In this document: piece by piece, positions 1-7,619 of the stretch | Layout of the letters: each line of letters begins with the position of its first letter | Numbering within the stretch: the first letter of the stretch is position 1 | Origin: CAYJVB01 sp964373575 | GTDB lineage: Archaea; Aenigmatarchaeota; Aenigmatarchaeia; CG10238-14 | Assembly: GCA_964373575.1 (NCBI GenBank) | Contig: CAYJVB010000005.1 | Span: forward strand, 1 to 36,890 | Length of the DNA stretch: 36,890 nt | Direction of reading: 5' to 3' | Notes under the pieces: model-generated | Database searches by the model: none | The model's input: only the letters and a program-made list of their open reading frames with translations | What the model was told of the DNA's origin: nothing | Made by a program: the position numbers and the translations under genes

Positions 1-1
1 G

Positions 2-421
2 GATTGGAAAGTGTACATAAACGGCGAGTCGTTAGACAATAGTTTCTTCGATTCTATAGCTATGGATATGTCAAAAATTGATAATAAACTGACAAGCAGT
101 TTCATACATGTAGATAAAGGTGCCCCTGATCCTGAGAAGACAGGTGATATCATTCACATGCATGCCACTGGTGTACCTATATGGATATTTTTCAAAAGCG
201 TTGGGATGGATTTCAATAAAGATTGCTTGACGCTGCCTGATGGCCAAAGGTTTTGTAATGGTGGTAAAAGAACTTTGAAATTCTATGTAAATGGTAAGCC
301 GAATGAGGAATGGGAGAATTACGTGTTCAAGGACTTGGACAAAATCCTTTTATCATACGGGAATGAAAGTGACTTGACGCAGCAATTAAATTCGATTACT
401 AATTTTGTAAAGAACCATTGA
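2..421 (+). CDS. Uncharacterised conserved protein, 5'-truncated by the window edge
   Basis: The reading frame is open to the left edge (codons for D-W-K precede the first possible GTG at 11), so this is the C-terminal 139 or so residues of a longer protein. What is visible is a GDIIHMHATG segment, two cysteines (KDCLTLP and RFCNGG) and a C-terminal part with YVNGK and KILLSYG. From memory, this resembles an archaeal extracellular domain of unknown function that has a conserved HxH near its start and ends in a strand with an LSYG-type motif; it is often membrane-tethered. The histidines and cysteines could bind a metal, which is inference. It lies 7 nt upstream of a membrane protein gene on the same strand, so the two probably form an operon. 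I cannot name a function. Confidence 0.7.
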   Translation, partial: DWKVYINGESLDNSFFDSIAMDMSKIDNKLTSSFIHVDKGAPDPEKTGDIIHMHATGVPIWIFFKSVGMDFNKDCLTLPDGQRFCNGGKRTLKFYVNGKPNEEWENYVFKDLDKILLSYGNESDLTQQLNSITNFVKNH

Positions 422-428
422 TGATTTT

Positions 429-857
429 ATGAGAAAGAAATTAAGAAAACGAAATACTGTAAAGTTGAAAACTGCAAGTATTTTTTCTGGAATTTCAGGT
501 AGTTTAAGTTTTCTTGGTGGCTGGCAGATCTGCCACAATTTGTGTCTTGGTATTGTAGCTGCTTTGTCCTTGATAGGAATAACAATAATAGGCATGCCAC
601 TATTATTCCTCACTCAATACGTAGTATACTTCTGGTCAGCAGCGGTATTGCTTTTAATACCAACTATTGTAATGTACTGGAAAAATAAGGAACATATGTC
701 AAAGAACTTGATATTAGCTAACATAGGAATAGTTATAGCTGCTATACCATTCGCTTCGTTGCAAAGGTATCAATTGCTATTTTGGATAATTGGTGGTGTT
801 TTAATAGTAATTGTTATCGTCTCTCTACTGAAAAATAAAATTAAATTACAAAAATAA
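429..857 (+). CDS. Small polytopic membrane protein, function unknown
   Basis: A 142-residue protein with a basic N-terminus (MRKKLRKRN) followed by about four hydrophobic segments near residues 37-60, 62-82, 93-108 and 114-134. A CHNLC motif sits at the start of the first segment, in WQICHNLCLG, and could bind a metal or form a disulfide; that is inference. The gene starts 7 nt after the preceding gene, with TGATGAT just ahead of the ATG. A functional link to the HxH/Cys-bearing upstream protein is plausible, for example metal handling or an envelope redox system. No family is recognised with certainty. Confidence 0.75.
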   Translation: MRKKLRKRNTVKLKTASIFSGISGSLSFLGGWQICHNLCLGIVAALSLIGITIIGMPLLFLTQYVVYFWSAAVLLLIPTIVMYWKNKEHMSKNLILANIGIVIAAIPFASLQRYQLLFWIIGGVLIVIVIVSLLKNKIKLQK

Positions 858-920
858 AATAATTCTACAAGCAGCTAATAACCTTTTTAAAACTATAACC
901 TACTATTATAACAGAGTTAT

Positions 921-1250
921 ATGAAGCTGATAATGCCTTGCGAAACAGCAACAAAATATCTTTTACCTGCATTAAGAGCTTGCATAGCCAATAACTTAGA
1001 AAAAAAATATCGCCTAAACCAGGTTGCCATAGCATCTATTTTAGGGGTTTCTCAGGCAGCAATAAGCAAATATCTTGCAGGAAGTGATGACAAAAAAATA
1101 AAAAGACTCATTGCTGACAAAAAAATAAAAAGACGTGCTTCAATAATAGCAAAAAGTATAGTTGATAAAAAAGTAAGTAATGAAGAAATAATTGATGTCA
1201 TGCTAAAAATCTGTGATGAATTAGTAGACGATTATCCAAATCTAGATTAA
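921..1250 (+). CDS. HTH (XRE-like) transcriptional regulator, COG2522-type
   Basis: A 109-residue protein with an N-terminal segment MPCETATKYLLPALRA, then a helix-turn-helix at about residues 33-55. The key part is the recognition region ASILGVSQAAISKYLAG, where SQAAISKYL is typical of lambda-repressor-like HTH domains. The C-terminal half is a helical region rich in lysine. This arrangement (PC..x..LPALRA, then Q.xVAxILGVSQAAxSxYL) is that of the archaeal predicted regulators grouped as COG2522. A TATA-like stretch (CTTTTTAAAACTATAA, near 889-904) lies about 25 nt before the ATG, so the mRNA is probably leaderless. It is followed 2 nt later by a tiny zinc-ribbon gene. The regulated targets are unknown. 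Confidence 0.85.
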   Translation: MKLIMPCETATKYLLPALRACIANNLEKKYRLNQVAIASILGVSQAAISKYLAGSDDKKIKRLIADKKIKRRASIIAKSIVDKKVSNEEIIDVMLKICDELVDDYPNLD

Positions 1251-1252
1251 AT

Positions 1253-1366
1253 ATGAATCAGATATATTTTTGCACAGTCTGTAACACAGAAATGGGTAAT
1301 CGCCATTGCAAAGATGTGTGTCAAAATTGTGGTTTCATAATGGACTGCTCTGATATTTTTGTTTAA
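1253..1366 (+). CDS. 37-residue zinc-ribbon protein
   Basis: A short open frame starting 2 nt after the HTH regulator stops. It carries FCTVC near the N-terminus and then HCKDVCQNCGF and MDCSD. That is CxxC, a C-x3-C-x2-C cluster and a further Cys in 37 residues, which is far more structured than a chance frame. Small archaeal and bacterial proteins of the form CxxC...HCK.VC..CG...DCSD are known to me as a recurrent uncharacterised zinc-ribbon family. The stop codon overlaps the stop codon of the convergent E2 gene by 2 nt. It may be co-expressed with the HTH protein. Function is unknown. Confidence 0.7.
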   Translation: MNQIYFCTVCNTEMGNRHCKDVCQNCGFIMDCSDIFV

Positions 1367-2598
1367 TCCGTATATATCAAAAGTTCATCAGGATCTTCTA
1401 ATCGTTTAATTAAATCATTCATAAATGCTGCAACTTCTGCCCCATCTAATATTCTATGATCAAACGTCAAAGATAGAGGAAATATTTTTCTTACAAGAAT
1501 TTTCGCATCTCTCACAACTGGTTTTTCTTGAATTTTACCTAAACCAAGAATAGCTGCTTCAGGATAATTAATAATAGGTGTTCCAAAAATACCGCCAATA
1601 GATCCATAGTTAGTTATAGTAAATGTGCTTCCCTTCAAATCATCAAGTGGTATTCTTCTCGCTCTGGCCTTCTCTGATAAATCCTGTATCTCTTTAGCCA
1701 GTTCGATTATACTTTTATCATCAACGTTCTTAACAACAAAAACCATAAGACCGTCTGATGTTTGAACAGCAATTCCAATATTATAATATTTTTTTACAAT
1801 AATTTCTCCCGTTTCTTCATTAAGGCTGGAATTGAGATAAGGATGCTCTTTCAATGCAGCTAAAAGTGCTTTAATTACAAAAGGTAAGTAAGTCAAACGA
1901 ACTCCAAAGTTTTCAGCAACTGATTTCTCTTTATCTTTTATTCTAACAAGTTCTGTAATATCTGCTTCATCTGTATGAGTAACATGGGGAATTTTAGTAT
2001 ACGATTTAACCATCTTTTCAGCGATAGTTTTTCTCATTCCTTTTAGCGGAATCTTCAAAACACTTCCATATTTATCAAACGTGACTTTTGGCTCATCAAT
2101 TTTTTCATCTGTCTTGAATCCAATTTTCTTATCCTCACTAAAACTTTTTACATCATCCTCAGTTATTCTTCCTTCAGGACCACTTCCACTAATATTCGAT
2201 AAATCTATATTAAGATCTTTAGCCAGTTGTCTCACTTTAGGTATTGCTAAAATTTTGTCATCAGATGGAGTTTGGTCGCCAATTGCTGTAACCTGTGATT
2301 GTATTTTTTGGTCTCTTTTAATGACTTCAACGGACTGTGTTTTTTCAGGCAGTTCCTCTCCAGTCTCCCCTATTACAACTAAAATATCACCAACTTTAAT
2401 AGTATCACCAGGCTTTCCGTTAAGTTTCAATATAACCCCGTCTCTCGGTGACGGAATTTCAGCTACAGCTTTATCAGTTTCAATTTCAGCTAGTGGTTGG
2501 TCAGTTTTTACAACATCTCCTTCTTTCGCTAACCATTTTATAAGCTCGCCTTCATGAATACCTTCTCCTATATCTGGAAATCTAAATTCAAAACTTAT
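1363..2598 (-). CDS. 2-oxoacid dehydrogenase E2, lipoamide acyltransferase (AUA start)
   Basis: The E2 core of a pyruvate/branched-chain 2-oxoacid dehydrogenase complex transfers the acyl group from lipoyl-lysine to CoA. The lipoyl domain covers residues 1-77, with the lipoylation motif ETDKA (K43). A peripheral-subunit binding domain lies at about 115-152 (KVRQLAKDL...GPEGRITEDDV). The catalytic domain ends with FDHRILDG (H381, D385, the DHRxxDG acyltransferase site). The first ATG/GTG/TTG in frame is a TTG at 2430, which would delete most of the lipoyl domain. The frame is open upstream to 2616 with no standard start. GGTGAT at 2607-2602 sits 3 nt before an ATA codon at 2598, the same spacing as in the E1alpha gene, so AUA is the probable start (411 residues). 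Genes E1alpha, E1beta and E2 form one operon. Confidence 0.9.
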   Translation of the reverse strand: MSFEFRFPDIGEGIHEGELIKWLAKEGDVVKTDQPLAEIETDKAVAEIPSPRDGVILKLNGKPGDTIKVGDILVVIGETGEELPEKTQSVEVIKRDQKIQSQVTAIGDQTPSDDKILAIPKVRQLAKDLNIDLSNISGSGPEGRITEDDVKSFSEDKKIGFKTDEKIDEPKVTFDKYGSVLKIPLKGMRKTIAEKMVKSYTKIPHVTHTDEADITELVRIKDKEKSVAENFGVRLTYLPFVIKALLAALKEHPYLNSSLNEETGEIIVKKYYNIGIAVQTSDGLMVFVVKNVDDKSIIELAKEIQDLSEKARARRIPLDDLKGSTFTITNYGSIGGIFGTPIINYPEAAILGLGKIQEKPVVRDAKILVRKIFPLSLTFDHRILDGAEVAAFMNDLIKRLEDPDELLIYTD

Positions 2599-2608
2599 AG
2601 TATCACCC

Positions 2609-3586
2609 TCAAAATTTCACCACATTTTTAACTTCTGTTAATATCCTATATTCATCCGGTATATAATTTTTCTCCAATTTAGCTAATGGTACAATTGTAT
2701 CAAAGCCTGTTACCCTAACAACAGGTGCTTCCAGATACAACAAAGTTTTCTCCATAATTATAGCAGAAACCTCAGCACCTAATCCACAAGCCTTAGGAGC
2801 TTCATGAACAATAACGCATCTTCCCGTTTTCTTAACAGAATTAACTATTGTATCATAATCTAACGGTGAAACTGTCCTAAGATCAATAGCATCCGCATAA
2901 ATATTCTCTTTCTTCAGCATGTCAGCAACTTTAACAACTGTTGGCATCATAGCACCATACGAAATCAAAGTAACATCACTCCCTTCTCTAAGAACATTTG
3001 CTTTACCAATTGGAACAGTATAATCATCATCAGGCACCTGCTGTTTGAATGCCCTGTAAAGTCTCAATGGCTCAAAAAAAATAACAGGATCCGGATCTCT
3101 TATCGCAGAAACCAACAATCCTTTCGCATCATAAGGTGTGGAAGGAATAACAACCTTCAATCCGGGTGTATGAATAAATATGGTTTCCATACTTTCTTCA
3201 TGATGTTCCAATCCTCTACTTACCCAGCCATAAGGAGTTCTAACTACCAATGGGCATGTAAATCGTCCTCTTGATCTATTTCTAATTCTAGCTGCATGTG
3301 ATATAAGTTGATCAAGCGCGGGATAAATGAAGCCGCTGAATTGAATTTCTGCTACTGGCCTTAAGCCATAAACAGCCATACCAATAGAAGCCCCAACTAT
3401 TCCGGATTCGCTTAACGGAGTATCGATAACCCTTTCATGACCATATTTTTTCAACAACCCTTCTGTCGCCCTAAATACTCCACCATCTATTCCAACATCT
3501 TCACCAAGCACAAGAACGTTTTCATCTCTTTCCATTTCCTGCATAAGAGCAAGATTTACAGCCTGTATTATGTTAATATCACTCAT
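2609..3586 (-). CDS. 2-oxoacid dehydrogenase E1 component, beta subunit
   Basis: This 325-residue protein has the normal length of an E1beta subunit, which completes the thiamine diphosphate site with E1alpha. Visible family features are LGEDVGIDGGVFRAT (about 28-42), RVIDTPLSESGIVGASIGMA (about 52-71), a PYGW...EHHEESMETIF region, PGLKVVIPSTPYDAKGLL and the C-terminal domain with DLRTVSPLD. The start ATG overlaps the E1alpha stop by 4 nt (ATGA), implying translational coupling. The E2 gene follows after 10 nt. The substrate could be pyruvate or branched-chain 2-oxo acids; sequence alone does not settle this. Confidence 0.95.
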   Translation of the reverse strand: MSDINIIQAVNLALMQEMERDENVLVLGEDVGIDGGVFRATEGLLKKYGHERVIDTPLSESGIVGASIGMAVYGLRPVAEIQFSGFIYPALDQLISHAARIRNRSRGRFTCPLVVRTPYGWVSRGLEHHEESMETIFIHTPGLKVVIPSTPYDAKGLLVSAIRDPDPVIFFEPLRLYRAFKQQVPDDDYTVPIGKANVLREGSDVTLISYGAMMPTVVKVADMLKKENIYADAIDLRTVSPLDYDTIVNSVKKTGRCVIVHEAPKACGLGAEVSAIIMEKTLLYLEAPVVRVTGFDTIVPLAKLEKNYIPDEYRILTEVKNVVKF

Positions 3587-4710
3587 GGAAATCGAAACTC
3601 TTCTTTTTCGTCAGCAGGCTTTACTTGAGCTTGAGGTCGGTCAGAAATAATTTTTTCAAGATATTGTTTTTGTTCTTTCAATTCTTCTGTCATGTCTTGA
3701 TAAACATAATCGAAAAACTCAGAAGGTTTAGCAGGAGATGTTGATTCGAAATCTTTTACAGCTTTATCTATAATTTCACTAACTTCTTTTAACAATTTTT
3801 CTTCATCACTCTTATTCCACAATTTGTTTTTCTCCATGTATAACCGCAATCGTAAAATGGGATCTCTTTTCTCCCACTCTTTAACTTCCTTTTCATCTCT
3901 GTATCTAGTCGAATCATCAGCGGTTGTATGATGACCCATTCTATAAGTAAAGCATTCTATTAATGCTGGACCATTTCCAGCCTTAGCTTTATCAATTGCA
4001 TCTTTAGTTGCTTTGAATACAGCAAAAACATCGTTACCATCAACTTGTATACCTTCAAAACCAAATGCTATTGCCTTCTGTGCAAAAGTTTCAGTAGCTG
4101 ATTGCCTATTCCTAGATACAGATATTGCATATTGATTATTTTCCACAATGAAAACAACAGGTATTTTGAACACACCGGCAAAATTCATCGCTTCATTAAA
4201 ATCTCCTGTGCTTGTCCCAGCTTCACCGGAATAAACGATAGTGGAAATTTTAGAATTTTTTTTCATTGCACCCCATGCAAAACCAACAGCATGTAAAGGT
4301 TGAGTTCCAACAGGAATTGATAAAGTGAAAATGTTAATATCAGCAGGAATTTTTTGTCCTCTTTCATCTCCGCCCCAGTATTGCAAAATCATATGTAATG
4401 GCACTCCTTTTGTTATATATGCACCCATATTTCGATAAGTTGGAAATATCCAGTCCTCTTTATTTAATGCAAACGCTGACCCCACGTCACTGGCCTCTTG
4501 TCCTTTTATAGGAGCATATGTTCCAATTCTTCCTTGTCTTTGCAAATTCCACCCTTTTTCATCAAAAAATCTAGTGATAACCATTAACCTATACAGTTGT
4601 TTAATCTGATCGTTAGTTAATTTTGGCATCAGTTCTTTGTCTATATTACCATTCTCATCTAGAATTTGTAAATAATCCACTGAAAACTTTGCAATAGTTT
4701 TTCTAACCAA
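3583..4710 (-). CDS. 2-oxoacid dehydrogenase E1 component, alpha subunit
   Basis: A 375-residue E1alpha subunit, which decarboxylates a 2-oxo acid using thiamine diphosphate. The cofactor motif is GEAGTSTGDFNEAMNF (162-177) followed by VENN (NN at 191-192). The first part reads GEAG where the family usually has GDGA, so Glu replaces the metal-binding Asp. The loop YRMGHHTTADDSTRYRD matches the conserved E1alpha phosphorylation-loop region. TTG is chosen as the start because GGTGAT lies 3 nt upstream and no better candidate exists. A TATA element is at 4748-4760. It is the first gene of an E1alpha-E1beta-E2 operon. No E3 (lipoamide dehydrogenase) gene is in the window. Confidence 0.95.
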   Translation of the reverse strand: MVRKTIAKFSVDYLQILDENGNIDKELMPKLTNDQIKQLYRLMVITRFFDEKGWNLQRQGRIGTYAPIKGQEASDVGSAFALNKEDWIFPTYRNMGAYITKGVPLHMILQYWGGDERGQKIPADINIFTLSIPVGTQPLHAVGFAWGAMKKNSKISTIVYSGEAGTSTGDFNEAMNFAGVFKIPVVFIVENNQYAISVSRNRQSATETFAQKAIAFGFEGIQVDGNDVFAVFKATKDAIDKAKAGNGPALIECFTYRMGHHTTADDSTRYRDEKEVKEWEKRDPILRLRLYMEKNKLWNKSDEEKLLKEVSEIIDKAVKDFESTSPAKPSEFFDYVYQDMTEELKEQKQYLEKIISDRPQAQVKPADEKEEFRFP

Positions 4711-4747
4711 GAAATCACCGTATTCCTATTAGATATGTAAGTTTTTT

Positions 4748-4760
4748 CTATTTAATATAA
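4748..4760 (-). promoter_or_regulatory. TATA box for the E1alpha-E1beta-E2 operon
   Basis: TTATATTAAATAG on the minus strand is centred near 4754. An archaeal start site about 26 nt downstream would leave a leader of about 18 nt containing the GGTGAT ribosome-binding site ahead of the TTG at 4710. Confidence 0.5.
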
Positions 4761-4774
4761 CATTTGACTATAAC

Positions 4775-5071
4775 TTAGACCAATTTATTTTTGATAAGAA
4801 TTTTAAGTAAATTAATAGATGTGTTAGTCCAAGACGCGTTTCTATTTGAATGAACAGAAAACCATATTTTCTTCTGTTTTTCCCATAATGTAATTTCTAG
4901 AGTACCTTTTTGCATGTCTTTTTTTACATGCCAGTGTATGCAACCAGGATATTTTGAAAGAGTTCCTTTCATGGTTATTTTTAATTTTTCCAGTTTGCAA
5001 CATTTCTCTATAGTTTTATCAACATCAGAAAATTTGCTATTACTAGGAAGGTGAACTTCAATTTTCTCCAC
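4775..5071 (-). CDS. Small conserved protein of unknown function
   Basis: A 98-residue protein starting at GTG with no signal peptide or membrane segment. Features are a CC pair (EKCCKLEKLKI), the segment YPGCIHWHVKK, then GTLEITLWEKQKKIWFSVHS with NRNASW, and a basic C-terminus. The pattern HWHxKKxxxKGTLEITxW...LWFxVxxxR.xxW resembles, from memory, short archaeal proteins of unknown function; I have no firmer assignment. It lies upstream of the E1alpha operon on the same strand. A TATA-like CTATAATTTT lies about 20 nt before the GTG, so the mRNA may be leaderless. Confidence 0.75.
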   Translation of the reverse strand: MEKIEVHLPSNSKFSDVDKTIEKCCKLEKLKITMKGTLSKYPGCIHWHVKKDMQKGTLEITLWEKQKKIWFSVHSNRNASWTNTSINLLKILIKNKLV

Positions 5072-5143
5072 AGAATTACCAAAAATTATAGATGACTGTA
5101 TAAGATATTAAAGGTTACTCCAAATAATTAATTTGAGATATGA

Positions 5144-5407
5144 ATGACAGAAGCCAAATACAAAATAATTTATGACAGAGATGCTTGTATCGGCGCTGCA
5201 TCTTGTGTTGCTATTCACCCGAGTAGATGGCAATTAGACCCTGAAAACAAAGCCATTCTAATCGAAGGCAAGAAAGGCGACAAGCCCAACATCTTCGAAA
5301 GAGAGATAGATGACGCCACATTTCAAGCTGATTTAGATGCAGCTAAATCATGTCCGGTTAACTGTATCCATATTATAGATCTCAAAACAAAGAAACAATT
5401 AATTTAG
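5144..5407 (+). CDS. Ferredoxin, single-cluster with three cysteines in the first motif plus CPVNC
   Basis: An 87-residue electron carrier. The first cluster motif is DACIGAASC, in which the middle Cys of the usual CxxCxxC is Ala, and the second is SCPVNCI near the C-terminus. Three ligands from these motifs would suit a [3Fe-4S] cluster; a fourth non-Cys ligand for [4Fe-4S] cannot be excluded. Such CIGA-type ferredoxins are common in archaea. Its position near a 2-oxoacid dehydrogenase operon does not imply a link, since that enzyme uses NAD rather than ferredoxin. The stop codon overlaps the convergent peptidase gene by 4 nt. Confidence 0.9.
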   Translation: MTEAKYKIIYDRDACIGAASCVAIHPSRWQLDPENKAILIEGKKGDKPNIFEREIDDATFQADLDAAKSCPVNCIHIIDLKTKKQLI

Positions 5408-6873
5408 CTAAACAGGTTGCTTATTGCCCTTATTGTTGACAAAATTAAATTTTCCAAGTTAAATAATATTTTCTGAATTAAGGATTTTTTCATCGTTTCG
5501 TTTTGATCTGAAGAAGTTTCATCAGCCAAAGTTTCATTTATTACAATTTTCTTAGGTTCAACAAATTCACCTGAAAATCCGGAAACCACTATCTCTTGCT
5601 GATCAATAGAATTGATGCACTTAACGAAATCCTCATAATCATCAGAAGAACATGGTTTGAAACTCAAATTCATAGCAGTAAAGTATATTGTATTGTGTTC
5701 TTGAGAATCAATAACTACATGATCAACACTAGCCAACTTTTGATAGGCCCCCTTTAACGAATCAATTCCATTATTTTGAACAAATTCACGTATTACCAAT
5801 TCGCTATATGCGTAACCAAACTCTCTTTTGTCAGGATCTTTAGTATTCCAAACTTTCATGAAATCTTGGTTATTTTGATAATAATTCCACAAATCCTTTA
5901 TATCACCTTTTGGTAAAAGTAAATAATTCTTACCATTTTGTGATATTGGGACATCATTCCCGAATAGCGACGGTTGAGGAACATTAAGTAAATCATCAAC
6001 AAGATGCTCAACAAATTTACCCATACCTTCATCAAACCAAACAATTTGAGATTGATCCCATGAAAGTATCTTAGCATTATAACCATGTGTTAATTCATGT
6101 AAAATTATACTGACGTTAGTATCTCGACGAACAGCAGATTCTCTAATAATAATTAAACCACCGGGAATGTGTGTAGCAGCAGCCCAACTATTGATTTTTT
6201 GATCAAACTCTTGATCCGGCAATATAAGTAATGGAAACTGTTTAAAAGGTAGTCTTACGCCAGTAACATTGGATACAATAGAATAAAGCTTATCTGCTAA
6301 AGTTGCATCATAATCTCCAAAAACAATAAAATTGTCATATTTTTGGCCATTAGGACTGAAAAACAGTTTTATATTGACAGGTCCTATTCCCTGGAATGTA
6401 GTTAAATTATCACCATAAAACTCGGCAAAACCAAATGAAGAGTACCCAGATAATACATCTGCTATATCAGTTTCAACAAAAGTCTTTTTGCCAGCTAGAC
6501 CCGATAGTGAAAGTTCAATACTATAAACTGGTTTAAAGTTATCATTAACAGCTTTTTCTATAACACTATCAATGTAAACATATCTTACATTAGATCTTCT
6601 GAAATTAGTAGAAAATGTTAATTTATTTTGATTTAGATTATAGTTCTTTATTTCACCAACGTCATCATGAATAGAAATCAAAGATGAATTCTCAGGTAAA
6701 GACCAAACAACTTCCCAGACATTAATTGGGTCTTCATTGTCCAAAACCAAAGTAGTATTAAGCCTAATGTTACTGCCTTCTGTTTTGAATTTATAAAAAG
6801 TTGTGGCTTCTGCAACAGAAATAATGAAAAGAGCTGAAACAAATACTATAACCATAAACTTAATATCAATCAT
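5404..6873 (-). CDS. Secreted or membrane-anchored zinc metallopeptidase (HExxH, gluzincin-like)
   Basis: A 489-residue protein with an N-terminal hydrophobic signal segment (MVIVFVSALFIISVAEA). The zinc-binding site is LHELTHGYNAK (H259, E260, H263) followed by WFDEG (E282), the HExxH...E arrangement of peptidase MA/gluzincin families. The N-terminal half looks like a beta-rich extracellular domain. The C-terminus (KKSLIQKILF..., then NLFS) could be an amphipathic anchor. I chose ATG 6873 rather than an upstream start at 6921 because it gives a clean signal peptide, overlaps the nth stop as ATGA, and has GGGTGAT about 9 nt upstream. It is probably translationally coupled to endonuclease III. 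Substrate unknown. Confidence 0.85.
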   Translation of the reverse strand: MIDIKFMVIVFVSALFIISVAEATTFYKFKTEGSNIRLNTTLVLDNEDPINVWEVVWSLPENSSLISIHDDVGEIKNYNLNQNKLTFSTNFRRSNVRYVYIDSVIEKAVNDNFKPVYSIELSLSGLAGKKTFVETDIADVLSGYSSFGFAEFYGDNLTTFQGIGPVNIKLFFSPNGQKYDNFIVFGDYDATLADKLYSIVSNVTGVRLPFKQFPLLILPDQEFDQKINSWAAATHIPGGLIIIRESAVRRDTNVSIILHELTHGYNAKILSWDQSQIVWFDEGMGKFVEHLVDDLLNVPQPSLFGNDVPISQNGKNYLLLPKGDIKDLWNYYQNNQDFMKVWNTKDPDKREFGYAYSELVIREFVQNNGIDSLKGAYQKLASVDHVVIDSQEHNTIYFTAMNLSFKPCSSDDYEDFVKCINSIDQQEIVVSGFSGEFVEPKKIVINETLADETSSDQNETMKKSLIQKILFNLENLILSTIRAISNLFS

Positions 6874-7529
6874 CTTGATTTTATCACCCCAATTCTTGGA
6901 CAGTATGGCTTGATAACACACATGCTACATTTTGGACTTATTGGCACACATATATTTTGTCCCCAAGTAACCAATAAATCATTATATTTCACCCAAAATT
7001 TCTCAGGTAATTTTTTTCTCAGTTCCATTTCTGTTTGCTCGGGTGTTCTTGTTTTAACAATACCAAGTCTATTAGATAATCTGTTAACATGAGTATCAAC
7101 TGGTATACCCAACTTTCCAAAAGCTTGAGTCACAACAATGTTAGCTGTTTTTCTCCCAACGCCTTTAAGTTTCAAAAGTTCATCAATTTCATCAGGTACT
7201 TCAGAATTGTAATTTTCTATTAATGTTTTGCTAATTTCTTTTATCCTTTTAGCCTTAGTTTTATAGAAACCTACAGGGTATATAGTTTCCTCAATTTTAT
7301 TTACATTTAATAGTATCATTTTTTCAGGGGTATCAGCAAGTTTAAACAATCGTGAAGCAGCTTTTTCTGTGACAACATCTTTTGTTCTCAAGCTAAGAAG
7401 ACAAGCTATTAGTATCTTATAAGATGTTTCTTCCATATTTGACATTTCTGTTACAACAGGTTTCTTAAATTTTGGAACTTCTTTTTCAAGAATTTTTATT
7501 ATTTCTTGCACTCTTTCTTTTTCATCCAT
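6870..7529 (-). CDS. nth: Endonuclease III, DNA glycosylase/AP lyase
   Basis: This 219-residue protein has the normal size for Nth, which removes oxidised pyrimidines and cleaves abasic sites. The helix-hairpin-helix is LKLKGVGRKTANIV with catalytic Lys127. The catalytic Asp145 is in IPVDTHVNRL. A C-terminal [4Fe-4S] site is spaced C-x6-C-x2-C-x5-C (CVPISPKCSMCVIKPYC). It is the first gene of a two-gene unit with the secreted metallopeptidase; the ATGA overlap looks like gene packing rather than a functional link. Confidence 0.96.
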   Translation of the reverse strand: MDEKERVQEIIKILEKEVPKFKKPVVTEMSNMEETSYKILIACLLSLRTKDVVTEKAASRLFKLADTPEKMILLNVNKIEETIYPVGFYKTKAKRIKEISKTLIENYNSEVPDEIDELLKLKGVGRKTANIVVTQAFGKLGIPVDTHVNRLSNRLGIVKTRTPEQTEMELRKKLPEKFWVKYNDLLVTWGQNICVPISPKCSMCVIKPYCPRIGVIKSR

Positions 7530-7619
7530 ATATTATTCTATTAGAAAAGCTAATTTAACATTTATCTAAAAGGGTGCATAGCGGTTAACTTTTTCTATAT
7601 AATAGCAAATAATTATACT

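Noticed and set aside
2081..2557. 158-codon open frame on the plus strand
   Set aside because: It is antisense to the E2 gene, whose lipoyl and binding domains are unmistakable; the encoded Ser/Pro-rich peptide has no family features.
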